A stretch of DNA of 64,000 bases from Tenrec ecaudatus (GCF_050624435.1 NC_134538.1:127826937-127890936); one strand, 5' to 3'; counted from the first letter of the stretch, positions 33,861-45,850 are shown. Notes: generated by a model not told the origin, from the letters alone. Made by a program: numbers and translations.

Positions 33861-34394
33861 GGACAATGACGGAAGTAGAGAAGAGAGCAGGGTTCTGTGT
33901 GGTTGTACTTCGATTTGCTGTGGGTCAGAATGCGCTCAAAGTGACCCACCAACCACAGATTAGGCTAGGTGTCCAGCGAATGGGTTCATTCTGTTTGTGT
34001 TATGTACACCACATCTCTACGCCTTTGACTACACGGTTCCCTCAACCCAGAATGCCCTTTCACGTCCTTCTACTCTGGCAAACCTCTACTGAGTTTCCAA
34101 GGACCAGCTCAAACATCACTTTCTCTGGGGTGAGTTCAACAGCCCCCTAGGCAAAGTGAGCTGTGACCATTCTCACTCGGGCAGCGTTTTGTAGTTGCTC
34201 AGATGCTAGCATCCAACCACACAGCACTGTAAGGATTGGCTGTGGGTTCATCCCCACTCCACGGAGAATGGAACAGAGCCAGCTAAAGGATCACCGTTGA
34301 TCACCGAGTGTATCCAGGGGAATAACTCGTCACTGATATGTACATGTTGGCTGAATGAATGGATATGAAACAGTAGTCATATTTGCCACCGCTT
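33861..34394. other. Unique intergenic DNA
   Basis: No recognised feature apart from short chance frames. Confidence 0.35.
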
Positions 34395-34590
34395 TGCACT
34401 TTTTCAGAGCACTCTGACTGTCCCATTTCATCTCACTAACAATCCCACAAAGAGAGGGCAGTATTGTTTCTGCCAGCGAGGAGCATGAAGCTCTGAGAAC
34501 TGGACTTGCCCAAGGTCATGTTTTTTCTGGGTGGACTGAACTACAGCCAAAGCCTCCTGACTCTTCGCCCAGTGCTCTTTCCACCAGCTT
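34395..34590 (-). mobile_element. MIR, minus orientation
   Basis: 'CATTTCATCTCACTAACAAT', 'GAACTGGACTTGCCCAAGGT' and 'CAGTGCTCTTTCCACCAGC' follow the reversed MIR consensus. Confidence 0.75.
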
Positions 34591-35084
34591 GTGCGGCTTC
34601 CACTGCCACGGGGCCTCACCAGGCTGCCAAAGTAAGCACCTCCTGGGTTATATACATGTTGTGTTTGGGGCATCAGACCTGGGGTGCTACTCTGGCCAAA
34701 GGCTGCAGCAACTCCCCAACAATTGGCCACTGTCTTTACTTTATTATCATGACTCACAAAGCCTGTCAAAAGAGCTGCGTACGGCGTAGCATGCAACGCG
34801 CAGGATCAAAAGGCAAAAAAGCACAGCCCCAAACTAGGCAAGATAGTATTGCCAAAAGTGGCAATTGCCACGCTAGCCAAACCAAGGGGTGAAGGTAGTT
34901 TGGCTTCAGCGAGTCAAAGTGTTTTATATACCGCACCTTTGGGTCTAATCTGACAAACGACGTTGGGAATAGCTGGTGGGGGCAAGTTTGAGCCACAAAA
35001 TTTAGGAGGAGACAAAAAGGGAAAGAGCTACTGAGAGAAGTTTGTAGACTTTTAGGGGATGGCACCAAAGGCCATTTATTCTCC
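34591..35084. other. Unique intergenic DNA
   Basis: Nothing recognised. Open frames of 100-128 codons on both strands (34428-35068) overlap the MIR and this stretch and have no family resemblance. Confidence 0.35.
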
Positions 35085-35275
35085 CCTCATCACTGCCACC
35101 GAGTTGATGCCCACTCATTAGTGACTCTACAGGACACAGCAGAACTGCCCATGTGAGCTTTGGAGACTGTAATTCCTTATGGAATCAAAGCCCTGTCTTT
35201 CTTCTGAGGAGAAGCTGGTAGTTTTGAACTTCAGACCTTGCAGTTAGCAGCCCAACGACCTGGTGGCGCCTGGGT
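35085..35275 (-). mobile_element. AfroSINE, near full length
   Basis: Tail-first order: 'CACTGCCACCGAGTTGATGC', 'GCAGAACTGCCCATGTGAGC', 'CAAAGCCCTGTCTTTCTTCT', 'GCAGTTAGCAGCCCAACGAC', then the head 'CTGGTGGCGCC'. Confidence 0.88.
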
Positions 35276-35609
35276 TTTTGGTGCAACACAATGAGTCAGA
35301 ATAGACTCAATGGCAGAAACCTGGGACAATCAATGTGACTTGGTTGACGCCAAGAAATATAGTCATTTTTCAACTGCTAGATTTATTTGCACTAATGTTT
35401 TGCATGTGTTTCTTTTACAGATTTGCATACTGACTCAAACACCAATTTTTGCCCCTTGTCTCCGGGTTAGCCTTTCTACGAGTTTAAGAAAATAATAAGG
35501 AATTAAGAAAGAATTAATGACACTGATCCTACTTTATGAATTATATAAAGTGCACCTACTGGCATGACTGGCTATTTCCACCCAATGTCCATATATAACA
35601 CTAAACCAA

Positions 35610-35740
35610 GTCCAAAACCAAGCTCACTGGCATTGAGTCAGTGCCAGCTCATATCAAACTGATAGGACAAGGTAGAACTGCCCATATGAGTTTCCAAGAC
35701 TGTAACCTGGCAGTTAGCAGTACATAACCTCTATGCTCCG
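35610..35740 (-). mobile_element. AfroSINE with internal deletion
   Basis: 'CACTGGCATTGAGTCAGTGC', 'AGGACAAGGTAGAACTGCCC' and 'GTAACCTGGCAGTTAGCAGT' are present, but the middle segment between tail and tRNA region is missing. Confidence 0.8.
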
Positions 35741-36384
35741 TAGACACAGCATCCGTATCCTTTAAATGATGTCAAATGGTGTGCTTTTTTATTGTCCAAA
35801 GAGTTGATGCCCCAAGACCACCAGTGTCCACCACACCCCAGAGGACCCATTCACCTTTCCACGGGCACTAAGTAGCCAGTCAGAACAACGGAAGGCCCTC
35901 ACAGCTATCACAAGCACGACGCACAAACCTGGTCAAAACAGACCGACAGAATTCAAAAACCATATGTGCACATTAAAAGGCAAATAAGGTATTCTTTCAG
36001 GCTTCAATTAGAAAAAACAAAACAAAACTGGAATCCATCCACTTTGCATTTTGATCCTGCGGTAATCTTTACCAACCCTTTCTAAAGACACCCACAAGCA
36101 TGCCCAACCCTAACATTAATAAGGATGCACATGGAGGTCCCCTCCTCTGCCCGTGCCATCTCAATCCTGCACCGGGAGAAGCCTTGTACTCCTGCCTGTG
36201 GGCTCCCAGCGAGAAGGGCCTCCCAGCAGGCTCGGTCAGTCCCACCCCCCACCCCTCCTTTTCCTTGGGGCCTCGGATGTGCACACCTGCAGCAGCAGGC
36301 ACAGAAAGGCCCTAAAAGATGTGGGAAATAGGCTTCAGCTCTTTGCATAGAGAATCTCAGCTTCCCAGGTCCCTAGACTTACTC
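35741..36384. other. Unique intergenic DNA
   Basis: No repeat family recognised. Overlapping frames of 60-90 codons on both strands at 36069-36350 are C/G-rich chance frames. Confidence 0.35.
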
Positions 36385-36770
36385 TCCAAAGGGTGATCTG
36401 GGGACCCGTTGCATTGTCTTCGCCTGGGAGTGTCTTAGAAATACAGACTCTGATGTGATGTCCTACCTTTTAGCTGCGGCTAGTTGCCATCACCACAAGG
36501 CTTACTCATAGAAACCGCCCGTGTGCAGACCAAGTAGAACTGCACAACGTGGCTTCAAAGCTGTGATTTTTGGAGACAGCTGACCAGGGGTAGCTCCTAA
36601 GGCGCCTCTGAGTGGGTTGGAACTGCCTACCTTTCAGCCAGTAGCCCAGTGCTTAAACATTTGGGTCACCCAGGCACTCCCACCTGACCTTCGAGCTACT
36701 GAACCCAAATCTTCAGAATTTGAATAAGACACCCAGGTGATTCAAGTGCACCTTGAAGTTTGAGAGACAA
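36385..36770 (+). mobile_element. MER5-like relic split by an AfroSINE
   Basis: The left piece (36385-36469) has 'CGCCTGGGAGTGTCTTAGAA' and 'ATACAGACTCTGATG'. The right piece (36691-36770) has 'TCGAGCTACTGAACCCAAAT' and 'CACCCAGGTGATTCAAGTGC', then 'CTTGAAGTTTGAGAG'. The two halves join in correct MER5 order once the SINE is removed. Confidence 0.7.
36470..36690 (-). mobile_element. AfroSINE inserted in the MER5-like relic
   Basis: 'CTAGTTGCCATCACCACAAG' is a diverged tail; 'GAACTGCACAACGTGGCTTC' the body; 'AACTGCCTACCTTTCAGCCA' and 'GTAGCCCAGTGCTTAAACAT' the reversed tRNA-like region and head. Confidence 0.75.
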
Positions 36771-37499
36771 ACTAGAAGTGGGGAAGGATGGGCTCCAAGC
36801 AGAGACCCATTTGACTTTGGGGGTGCCCTTTCCCTTGGGGAGCAGCCAGGCCGGTGGGGACGCTGACCCCACTCTCTACTGCACAAGCCCAAGGCAGGAA
36901 TGCTGGCTTCCCCAGGCTGAGCCATAATGCCGTAATCCCTCCAAGGAGATCTGCAAGTAATCTGCCAAAGCCCTCTCTTAGGTTTAAGACACAGACTGCT
37001 CCAGACACGGGAGACCGAGTCCGGTCAATGTTCTTATTTATTCCTTGGGGTGGACAGGTCGGCGGTTAAATGGTAGCACTTGATATCTGACCTGATCTGC
37101 TAACTCCACATTCAAACCATGGGAGGCTTCCTCCCACTGGCATCTGGCTGACCTCAGTGTATTTATTGTCTAGCCAGTGTGTTTCAGGGACTATAATTCT
37201 TTTTCTAAACACCGTCAATGAGCTACATTGCTCAGAGAGCCAGATAGGCTATTTGATGTTGGTTTTCTGAAATACTTTGGGGATGGGGGCGAGGGGGAGG
37301 AGGTCAGTCTTGGTTGGAAGTCTTTCTCAAAATGCATCAGTCTGCTTTCATGACTAAGGATGTAGTCGCCTCGAGGGCCATCTGCCTTCTACAGAGGTTT
37401 GAGGTTACTGTGCCGAGCAGCTCTGATCAGCGCTGAGACCCGCTGATCAACATTGTGAAAGTCCTGGCAGGTAGGCTAATCCTACAGCAAATAACCTGA
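36771..37499. other. Unique intergenic DNA
   Basis: Nothing supported. A faint SINE-like trace (GTTAAATGGTAGCACTTGA) near 37065 is too weak to call. Confidence 0.35.
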
Positions 37500-37592
37500 A
37501 TCTGAACACCGATTCTGTCACACAAAAAAACGTTCTGCGGCCTCAGGCCAGTCACTTACCTTTGTGGGCCTGAATCTTCCTGCACCTGAGAG
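37500..37592 (+). mobile_element. MIR fragment
   Basis: 'CCTCAGGCCAGTCACTTACC' and 'TGGGCCTGAATCTTCCTGCA' resemble the MIR core. Confidence 0.55.
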
Positions 37593-38239
37593 TCTAAGCA
37601 TCCGTGCCTCTGTTCTAAGTCTTGGGGCTAACGTTCAATAAGCCTTCTTCCTCCACGGAGAAAGAAGCGAGGCGTGTAGGCAGAATGACCTCTGAAGCCA
37701 GTGTCCCATTTCACCCCTGGGATCGGCGTCAGGTTGAACACAGGTGAGGACTTTGTTGAGCGCCCCTGAGGGATGCGAAAGGAAGGTACAGTGGACCTGC
37801 CTTGAGCTCCTGGCCAGAGAACTGGGCAAGGCAGTCGTGAAGACTCAAAGTCCGCGCACACAGTCCTGTGGCCAGCGTCCCTCGACATTGGCTGCTGTGG
37901 AGGCGATCCACTGCAGCTGACAAAGACCTGGTGGCAGACTGGTTATCAGTCTCACTTCCGTGCCTACATGCTTTGCTTTTCTTCAAACTCCAGGGTAAAT
38001 TTTGTCATCATGGCCTCTGTACCTTTCTTTATTAATTCAATATTCTTTAATATTGGGCTTAAACCTATTACAACTCTCTGTTCTTCTGTGACTCCATTTC
38101 CATTTATCTAGACTTTATTCTGACAGTCTAATTCCTTTTTAGAGTAGGGGCCAGAGTTTCAGCCTCCTTCTTGAGATGAAAGACCCATTCTTTATAAATG
38201 GGTGTTATTTCCTGGACAGCTCTGTGCAAAGGGGGCTGG

Positions 38240-38450
38240 GGCTTACTTTCACCTGTAAAAGCAAGCCTTGTGCTCAGTGCCTGCGATGACCTCAGTAACC
38301 CTTATAACCACATTAAGAGTAGAATCATCGTTCCTATTTAACTCAGGAAGAAACGAAGTGCGAGAAGTTACTAAACTAGTCTAAGGCCTACACATAATGG
38401 TTAGTAATAGAGACGGGATTAAACCCAAGTCTATTTTCCTTCTATCCGTA
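38240..38450 (-). mobile_element. MIR, minus orientation
   Basis: 'ATCATCGTTCCTATTTAACT', 'AGGAAGAAACGAAGTGCGAG' and 'GGGATTAAACCCAAGTCTAT' follow the reversed MIR consensus from the 3' to the 5' side. Confidence 0.75.
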
Positions 38451-39084
38451 CCTGCCATGTCAGAAAAATGAAACTTGGAAATGAATGTGTCCTTTAAACT
38501 CTATTTAACTGGTACCACGTGTGTCTCAAACTTCTCCCTGATCCACTCTGTGAGTAAGCTTTTCAAAAGAAAACAAACAACTGCCGCCAGGTGCGAAGAC
38601 TTCCAGAACAATGGAGACACAGGTCAACAGAGCTCATCCCAAAGCAACTACAAAATAGGAGGGGCTACTGAAAACAATTACTGCCACGGCCTGTCAGGGA
38701 ACTGAGCAGAGACAAACAGCGAGGTGAGAAGCATTCACGGATGAGAACTACTGGAATCAGAGGGGAAGCAGGAAGTCTGAGGTTATATCCTTGACTGGAG
38801 CTGCTTCCAGCCTGCCTACCTGAGCTTCCCTCTCCACTCGGGGCTCTGTCATGGTGGCCATTCAGGTGGTGGAAACCAGCAGCTCTCTGACTCCACTCAC
38901 TTGACTTGAGACACTCTCAGGCAAAAGAGAAGGCCTTCTGATTAGCAGCACAACATGAGGCCCCCAGCACCAGTGGCACTCATTAACATCAAGTGATTTA
39001 GACCCTTCGTTAAGGAGACCTGGGGGCGGCGTACTCAGACTCACCCCGTGGCTCTCCTGGAGACAGACTTGAAGACCCAGCCCA
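38451..39084. other. Unique intergenic DNA
   Basis: No gene or repeat recognised. Confidence 0.35.
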
Positions 39085-39150
39085 TAAGATGACCCTAGGA
39101 AACCCTATGAGGCAGTTCTCTTATTGAGTCGATGTGAGTTGAAAATCTAC
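39085..39150 (+). mobile_element. AfroSINE 3' fragment
   Basis: 'TAGGAAACCCTATGAGGCAG' with 'GAGTCGATGTGAGTTGAAAA' is the body and tail of the family. Confidence 0.75.
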
Positions 39151-40357
39151 TGCACACCCCCTACCAACAAGAATAAAACCAGGACCTTCACTTACCTCTT
39201 CAGAGTCTAGGGTAAACCATGATTCAGAATGTGTAGATGAGGGAGTGAAATTTTGACAGCCACCGCTGCATGACCTACAAATTTTATTTTAAAAGGCACT
39301 GAATTCTATACTACCAATGAGTGGATTCAATAGTATGGAATGCATATCTCCATAAAACTACAAACAAACAACAAACAAGAAAACCCATACCACTAAAAGA
39401 GGTCCTTAGTACCACAATGGGTTGGTTTGGGGTTTTATTTGTTTGTTTAGGAGTTTACTGTTTTCCCCTGCATTACATGTACTGTCTTTTCGAGAACATG
39501 ATGCAACACAATACATTTTCCACATTTCTCAACCATAACCATTTATAATCCATTACACCAATTAATTCACAGTCACTACTTCATGTGAACACAGCAGGCA
39601 ACGTTTCCACTAGTTGGGTTTTATGCCTCCGTCTGTTTTCTTCGCAAAGAATGGAAGCTCATTCAAATTCAAAGACTACAGATTTCCAGAGCGAGTAGGG
39701 TTACCTGCAGACAAGAGTTTCCCCCTGGGAGCGGCTCCACTGCGAGCTTCCCTCAAATGCAGCGCCAGCATCAATGTGGATGCTGATGAAGCGACCCATT
39801 TGGTCAGCTGCATACTTCCTACAATTTCATTCACCTGAAGGCAAGGGACTTGGAGTACGGGAGCTCTCTATGATGTCCTAGGAATGTCTTTGAAATCGGA
39901 CTGCTCCTGGTGTTTTGTGTGTGCCAAACTGCTGTGGTGGAAAGTTAACTAACTAGTCCCTTCGACCCACTCTGAAAGTCATCAGCTACGCAAAGTGCAG
40001 CAAGGCTCTGAGACGCCCCTTCAGGCGCTACCTTGACACCATGAAGCCTTAGGAAATCCCGAAGGGGAGGACCAACAACGTCAACTGGCTGGTTATCTTG
40101 AAGGTTTGTTGTTGCCAAGCTGCACTTAACTGTTACCAGGGAAATAAAACACAAAAGGACCTGTCCATGCTGGGGGTGAAAAAAATGGTTTAGAATGATC
40201 ACTCAAGGGTTTTATCTTAAACTTGTATAATTTAAAAAAATAAAAACCTTGACTTGGAAATATGCAATAGTTAACATGTAACACATAGGCTACCAGTGTA
40301 TATGCATATAATCCTATCAATTAAAATAACAATAATTAACATATATTTAAAAATTAA
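39151..40357. other. Unique intergenic DNA
   Basis: No named repeat. The block 39930-40140 is of balanced composition and repeat-free, but no function can be read from it. Confidence 0.35.
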
Positions 40358-40492
40358 AGCCAGCAGTTCAAAAACACCAGCCATTACATGGGAGATAGAT
40401 GGGCTTTCTACTCCGGTAAGAGATAGTCTCAGAAACCCACAGGGGTAGCATATGAGTCAGAAACCACGCGATGGCAGTGAGTCTTTTTGTTG
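40358..40492 (+). mobile_element. AfroSINE, 5'-truncated
   Basis: 'GCCAGCAGTTCAAAAACACC', 'TAGATGGGCTTTCTACTCCG', 'TCTCAGAAACCCACAGGGGT' and 'CACGCGATGGCAGTGAG' are in the correct order; the head is missing. Confidence 0.85.
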
Positions 40493-41109
40493 TTGCTATT
40501 TTATAGTTAAGTAACCAATCCAGGCCATGGATTATATTACAAACTTATGAGTAATAGCTATGAAAATCTTTGGGTTCACACTCCCTAAACCTTAGTGGGA
40601 TATCTTTACATTTAATAGAAAAGGCTCTTAAGGGCAAACTGCTTCACAAATAAAGCTGAGGGACCAGGAGACTTGACCCCCCTCTTTGATGTTCCGGCTA
40701 TGGGGGTGGCTGGGGTGGTGTCGCAGAATATGACAGCCAGCTGTCATTGCGGGGGGCAGGGCACCCGGTGGCCACAGAGAGCAGCTGCCACGAGCCATCC
40801 GTTTCAAGTAAGCGATCCTCCGCCATTCCGTAATGGAGGCGCTCCTGGCACAGGTGTGTAACCAGTGCGTCTATTCAGTGTGTCTCTGCCGCGTCCTCAC
40901 TGTACAGCGGAGACTGAAGCAGGGACAGGCTGAAATTATGCTTAGATGATGACTGGGCCAGCTCAGGTAGCCCAGAGCCAGAGAAAACATGTTATTTACA
41001 TCCATTTCCAGTTTCTATTTTGTCTGACAGTAACTAGGTCCTTCAGTGTGCATTCTGCTTGCCCCATAAAAGAAATCAGGAGAGCAGTCTTGAACATAAG
41101 ATGTTTAAG

Positions 41110-41166
41110 CTGCATGTATGTATTATGGGAAGAGCTATCTAAGTCCCCAATAAAATGATTTTTTAA
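41110..41166 (+). mobile_element. 57-bp L1-type insertion with a 9-bp target duplication
   Basis: Only the terminal piece of the element was copied: a diverged 'TGTATGTATTATGG' followed by 'TCCCCAATAAAATGATTTTT'. ATGTTTAAG at 41101-41109 and 41167-41175 flanks it exactly. Confidence 0.85.
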
Positions 41167-41317
41167 ATGTTTAAGTAAGCATTGGTTTACTGGTACAAAA
41201 ATCTAAATTAATAATTCAACTTTTAATAGTGGATTTAAAGATGCAAATTTATCTTGAAGTTCCTTAATAACACACTTGTAAATAAATAAGTGCCAACCAC
41301 CAAGCATTACAAGAAAA

Positions 41318-41480
41318 AGCCAAACCAAACCCCACTGCCACTGAATCAACTCGGACTCATAGCAACTGCATGAGGGTCCAAGGCTCTGCTATAGACAGAC
41401 TAATTTTTCTCCTTCAGGGTGACTGGTGGATTTGAACGCTGACCTTGTGGCCAAAAGCCTAATGCCTAACCTACTGTCCC
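41318..41480 (-). mobile_element. AfroSINE
   Basis: 'CCAAACCCCACTGCCACTGA', 'CGGACTCATAGCAACTGCAT', 'GATTTGAACGCTGACCTTGT' and 'GCCAAAAGCCTAATGCCTAA' give tail to head order. Confidence 0.85.
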
Positions 41481-42519
41481 CCCCCCCCAAAAAAAAACCT
41501 TCAAACACTCTGCAGAGCTTGTTTTTCAAGGCATTTATTTAAAGGAGCTAACGATTTCTGACACTGAGGCTGTGATTTTTCAAATACGAAATGACTGCCT
41601 GGGGCCTTGGCCATCCCACTCAATCAATTTGCACCTCATTGCTCACACGGTAAAAGGAAGCTGTGAGAACTTGCAAAATTAACACAGCCATGATTCAAAT
41701 TTTGGTTCTGCTGGATGCGAGTGGAGTTTCATTAGCCTCTCCTGACAAGATCATAAATAAACTCAAGTCCGTGGCGAGGGATACGCACGATCACTAAGAG
41801 GGAGTCCCCAAATTGACAAATGGTTTGCATATATTAATGAATCACTGAGTCATCTGAACCCAGAGTTGTCAAGTGCGCCGTGTTCACCCCAAGAACCTGC
41901 CTACCAAAGCATCTCAGTGGTCTTATTTCAACCAAATAGGCCCTTCTCTGGACGTGGCCACTCGGTAAACTCCGTACACAGTTCATCCTACCTGCACAGC
42001 CAAGGTCACTGCCTCAGAGGCGCTTACCATTGCAGACAGACAAGGCTGTCTCCAGTAGAAATGAAGAACAGACACATCGAGGGAGCTGCCACGAAGAAAG
42101 ATGAGCTAACATAGCTCCTGGGTTATTTTGTTATGATGTATTCAAACTAAATCCAAACGGATTAAAAGCTCTTGTCAACCGTGATTCAAGGAGACAGCAA
42201 TGATGCCTGGTATAGTTCGCTGCCAAACGCTCTACAGTGTCGTTGGCGTTCAGGCTGGAGTTTTCTGAGAACTGGTGCAATATGTTGCTTTCCTCAGCAA
42301 GAATAAGTAGCTGCAGCATTGCCATTTTTTTCAGTAGAAAGAAACCGAAGCAACAAAATCAATCCTCTTGAGGGACGATGACAATTTGCACTTCATACAG
42401 GCAGCAAACTTACAAGAAAAGTAACCAATTGATTAAACTTCTAACTTCACACATTTGTACAGCTGATACAACTAATACCCTCCCCACCACTTCCAGTACT
42501 GTGCCTGAAGTGGAGAGAC
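41481..42519. other. Unique intergenic DNA
   Basis: A C10-A8 run (41479-41498 region) adjoins the SINE. No coding sequence supported. Confidence 0.35.
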
Positions 42520-42722
42520 ATCCAAACCAAACCCACTGCCATTGAGTTGATTCCAACTCCTCGCGAGTCTGTAAGAGTAGGAGTCTTTGTTCTACATGTT
42601 TCTCAGACTGCAAACCTTGATGAGAGCAGACAGCCATATTTTCTCCTTCAGAGGGGCTGGCAGGTTGGAACCTCCAACCCTGTGGTTATCAGCCTAATGC
42701 AAATCCCACAGGGCCTCCAAGG
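42520..42722 (-). mobile_element. AfroSINE, full length
   Basis: 'CCAAACCCACTGCCATTGAG', 'GATTCCAACTCCTCGCGAGT', 'TTTCTCAGACTGCAAACCTT', 'CCCTGTGGTTATCAGCCTAA' and 'CACAGGGCCTCC' cover tail to head. Confidence 0.88.
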
Positions 42723-42739
42723 ATCCTTAGTCAAACGTA

Positions 42740-42832
42740 CCAAGATCAAATCCATTGCCATTGAGTCCACGCTGATTCAGAGCAACAGGGACAGAGCAAC
42801 AGGGACAGGGCTGGACTGCTCTTCTGGGTTAC
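42740..42832 (-). mobile_element. AfroSINE fragment, second copy abutting the first
   Basis: 'CAAATCCATTGCCATTGAGT' and 'CCACGCTGATTCAGAGCAAC' are the tail; a 14-bp unit AGAGCAACAGGGAC is repeated twice in tandem within it. Confidence 0.75.
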
Positions 42833-42851
42833 ATTGTTAGAATGTAACACT

Positions 42852-43960
42852 TTTTATTTTTTAAACATTTTATTGGGATATAATACACATATCATGCAAT
42901 TCAATAATTCAATCATATCAAGAATCGTTATTGAATAATTATTGCAATCAAGTTTAGAACATTTTCTTCTTTCTTGTTATAAACTCCCCATTTCCTCCCA
43001 ACCTCCCCAGCCATATCCCCGGGGAACCATTAATCCAGTTACTGTGTGTATAGATTCACCAATCCTGGATTTCATATACCAAAAAACATAGAAAAACAAA
43101 GAATTAAACAAGCTAACAGCCATAACAAAATAAAATAGAGAATAAACTCGATAGCAAAAGTATTAATAACTAAAACAACTTTAAAATGGGTCAAAAGGGA
43201 GATAAATGATAAGGTGTCAAATTTCAACCTAGCTACACCTGCCATAATCCACTTCGTAGTGCACGCGGCATGATAGCAAGTCTCTTCACATCTCTGGTCC
43301 ATGTTCACTGGGGGCTTAATTCATGTGTATTTCTCCTTCACTTTAAAAAGATGATACAATATTTAAATGAGTCAAAGGGGGGCTCAGCTGGGATGTTACA
43401 TTTTAACCTAACTATATCTACTATAATCATCTCTACAATATTCTGCGCCTGATAGCACGTCCCTCGGCTATTCACGTGCCTCTGACCATGATGTGTCAGA
43501 GGGTTTTCACTGGAGGCTTACTCTATGTGTGGATCCTGAACATGGAATGTGCGTTTCCACTGCCATCCATAGCCTTCTGCAAACCAGGTGTGCACAATTT
43601 AAGTTCTGATATCAGTCCCTCCTTTTGATTTGTATTATATTATTTGCAATCCTTAGATCACACAGGCAGGTATGTTTCTTACATGTGGAATTCGTTGACA
43701 CCTCACTTATATGGTTGCTTGATTGAAGACAAACCTTGAAGACCCCAGACACTATTCTTTCCGATAGCTGGGCACCATTTAGTTTCTTCACCACACTTTA
43801 CTATAGTACTCACATCTGCAGTGATCTCTTCGTGAGAGCAAATAGCAAGCAGGGCCAAGTCATAAGATTGGGGCTAGAATTAACTTTGATCCCAAGATCC
43901 ATTAATATGTCCATGGTTTTTTATATGTCAACAAACTGCCTGCAGACCAGATTACATTAA
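42852..43960 (-). mobile_element. Older relative of the L1-type 3' UTR
   Basis: On the plus strand it opens 'AAACATTTTATTGGGATATA'. Near 43735-43795 it contains 'CTTGAAGACCCCAGACACTA' and 'GATAGCTGGGCACCATTTAG', homologous to 'AAGACCCCAGATGCTATATC' and 'GATAGCCGGGCACCATCAGC' of the younger family. Divergence is much greater than in the other copies, so it is an older subfamily. The right boundary is approximate. Confidence 0.65.
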
Positions 43961-44389
43961 TTATTGACATGTACATGATTAAGCTCTTACATGACTGGAC
44001 ACTATTACACAAACAATGGGGGCTGACAATAAAGTAGCATTTCCAATAATAATCATTGACTGTGGCAGAACCAGGCCTGTCAGAATAATACATAGCTCAA
44101 TAAAGCAAGAAGGGCATTAAAATAGCAAGGATATGCTAGGCCTCGGTCACCATTCATTGGGCACCCTGAGGGCAAGAGATCGGAGCCAAAGTCCAACAAC
44201 TGCCAATTCCATATCCTTGGGATAGCAGCCATCTGCTTCTTCTCACACTACGAAGTTCGGGCCTTAAGTCAAAGGCTGCAGATGAGTTTAAGGTAGAGCC
44301 CTGTTCACTTATTGGACTTGAAAATCAAGCCCTCCTGGTGTGGCCTGTGAAGGATATTGTGTGCCTCAAAATAAAAGTGTCTAAAATCT
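43961..44389. other. Unique or old-repeat DNA
   Basis: May still belong to the flanking old LINE, but I see no landmark. Confidence 0.3.
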
Positions 44390-44480
44390 CAGTAGGTTAT
44401 ACAAGAATAGAAAGCCTCATTCTCCCTTGGAACAGTTGGTGGTTTTGAACTGTTCACCTTCCAGGTAGGTAGCCAATCCA
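44390..44480 (-). mobile_element. AfroSINE central fragment
   Basis: 'AGAATAGAAAGCCTCATTCT', 'CCCTTGGAACAGTTGGTGGT' and 'TTTTGAACTGTTCACCTTCC' are the body and B-box region on the reverse strand. Confidence 0.7.
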
Positions 44481-44898
44481 TAACTACGACATCAGAGGTA
44501 CACCTTAGTCAAAGCATAGAGACCTTTCTAAATAACTGATTTGTAAGTAAGTGCTCCTTCATACACAAACTAGCCTCTGACTGATGCAAATTGAGTATGG
44601 AATGTTGGTGTGGGTTATGCTCTCAATCCCAACACATAACCACCCAGACGGTGTGGAAATGTCTGATGGCAGAGGTGTCACTAGGGTATGGCAGGTATGG
44701 CTTGTGTCTTGGGGGTGGCACTGAGCAGTGTTATTTAACCATCAAGCTTCCATCTCTAGCTTCCAGAGATCATTCAGCACGTTGCAACTAGTACTTTTAT
44801 ATATGAGAGCCTCCATGGGTCAAGGCACGCTGACTGTGAGACCTTGTTCTGCTGAGCGTAGAACGAGAAGGGACTGAAAAAAAACCCCAAAAAGTGAC

Positions 44899-45412
44899 TG
44901 TTGTGGTAGTTACATAGTCTGTTGTCAACCTGAGACTATTAAGAGTGAATGGGGTGGAGGTTAGCCTGTCAATCAGGTCACAGCTTGATGACCTCATTTG
45001 GAGGCGCTAAGGAGATAAATAGCTTATTGGAGGTGGGACACACACTCCCTCCCTGTGAAACATTCCTGTGGACAAGCCACATGGAGCTATGGAAACCAGA
45101 GCCTTGGAGCTGGAGGAGCCACGTGGAGACCCACACCAGCACTAAGATGCTTCCACTGCCACTGAATCCACAAGATATTACACCCACTGGACTGTGATCT
45201 TCCTGCACTCAGCATCATTGCATGTGATGCGTGAGTCTGAAGAGGGATTCACAGACTTGTACTGGACATATGGGCTAATATCAGACTTATGGACTTGGTC
45301 TGAACTTGGCTGGGATGTTTTCTTAATGTAAAATTAATATAAAGCTCTTTCCTATACACATATATGGCGGTCTATGAATTTGTTTCTCTAGTTTACCAGA
45401 CTAGCACAACAG
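44899..45412 (+). mobile_element. MaLR/ERVL-like solo LTR
   Basis: The left end 'TGTTGTGGTAGTTACATAGT' and 'CTGTTGTCAACCTGAGACTA' and the right end 'TTTGTTTCTCTAGTTTACCA' with 'GACTAGCACAACA' resemble the TG...CA ends of MLT1-type LTRs ('...GTTTCTCTGGAGAACCCTGACTAACACA'). A central 'CTTGGAGCTGGAGGAGCC' also fits. Internal retroviral sequence is absent on both sides, so it is a solo LTR. The exact ends and a 5-bp duplication (GTGAC / GTGCA) are uncertain. Confidence 0.6.
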
Positions 45413-45850
45413 TGCACACCATAGACCACTTTTCCTCAGTGAAAGCAAGGAAGGTAGAGCTGCCATTTTCCTGCAGTGCCATCCTGTGTGAAGTAAAAGA
45501 TTAATGAGCTAGGCTGGTATCTTTGAGCTGAGGTTACAGTAAAGTCACCTAAAGAAGGGTATCCGATGTCTGGACAGGGCACAACCTCAATGTTGGCCAC
45601 AGGCACATGTTTCTGAAGCAACCCCTTGCCCAGAGGTGTTCTAGGCTGCAATCTGGAGGAACAGGTCTCTGAGTCCTGTCTCCTGCAGAGCCTCGGGTGA
45701 GCTCCAACTACCGAGCTTTCCATTAATAGCCACTGAGGCACCAGGACTCTTTATAGCTAGAGAAAGATAGCCACACATGGAGATGCGAGCAGGCTGCAGT
45801 TTTGTCCTTCCTTTTGCATTAGAAACTGATGACCTCATGACTACGTGCCC
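45413..45850. other. Unique intergenic DNA
   Basis: No recognised feature. Confidence 0.35.

Noticed and set aside
37063..37130. Possible AfroSINE head
   Set aside because: Only a short, weak match; no body or tail follows.
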